This document shows positions 23,081-23,130 of a stretch of 23,130 nucleotides of DNA, in pieces (within the stretch, counting starts at the first letter, position 1; each line of letters starts with the position of its first letter). A program made the position numbers and the translations under genes. Source of the DNA: CAZAEL01 sp964484135 (GTDB taxonomy: Bacteria > Elusimicrobiota > Elusimicrobia > FEN-1173); NCBI GenBank assembly GCA_964484135.1, contig CAZAEL010000036.1, positions 1 through 23,130 of the forward strand, written 5' to 3'. The notes below the pieces were generated by a model, which saw only the letters and a program-made list of their open reading frames with translations, was not told where the DNA came from and searched no databases.

Positions 23081-23130
23081 CCGACGGGGCCTTAAGCGGG
23101 GAGCGGGCGGAGGGAACAAAAAAGGGGCCA

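Noticed and set aside
1..23130. CRISPR array, tRNA, rRNA, prophage or transposase genes
   Set aside because: Looked for and not seen; the only tandem repeats are the coding TPR units and the MraZ boxes.

Overview
The window is a GC-rich bacterial chromosome segment from a draft assembly (100 Ns at 1457-1556). It is gene-dense and almost entirely on the minus strand. No gene names the organism. MurE carries the DNPR signature of meso-diaminopimelate-adding enzymes, so a diderm-type peptidoglycan is likely. The very long TPR/SGNH protein resembles proteins I associate with uncultured phyla such as Elusimicrobiota or Omnitrophota, but that placement is a guess. No rRNA, tRNA, CRISPR array or intact insertion sequence was seen.

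Left part (1-7832, minus strand, in transcription order): nadC and birA overlap by 4 bp and are driven by a promoter whose predicted start site falls on the nadC GTG. A soluble REC-HisKA-HATPase-REC hybrid kinase follows, with sat (ATP sulfurylase) 47 bp downstream of it. Last is a large membrane-anchored protein, cut by the window edge, in which an SGNH hydrolase domain appears to be split by a long array of TPR repeats. The assembly gap lies inside near-identical DNA repeats of that gene.

Middle (7909-9174, plus strand): a GAF plus HD-GYP protein, predicted to be a cyclic-di-GMP phosphodiesterase. It is the only plus-strand gene. It diverges from nadC and converges on uvrB with a 4-bp overlap.

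Right part (9171-23130, minus strand): the division and cell wall (dcw) cluster, in the order mraZ, rsmH, ftsL, ftsI, murE, murF, mraY, murD, ftsW, murG, then uvrB. It starts from a near-consensus promoter followed directly by five 10-bp MraZ-box-like repeats. Most junctions are tight (ATGA overlaps at ftsI/murE and murE/murF, 3 bp at murF/mraY). Together these genes make UDP-MurNAc-pentapeptide, lipid I and lipid II and supply divisome synthases. The usual tail (murC, murB, ddl, ftsQ, ftsA, ftsZ) is missing here, and uvrB sits in its place.

The most unusual non-coding structure is also in the dcw cluster: a 532-bp hairpin-rich spacer between rsmH and ftsL with two copies of one palindromic repeat, and two related spacers of exactly 58 bp on either side of murD, one of which can fold over the murD ribosome binding site.
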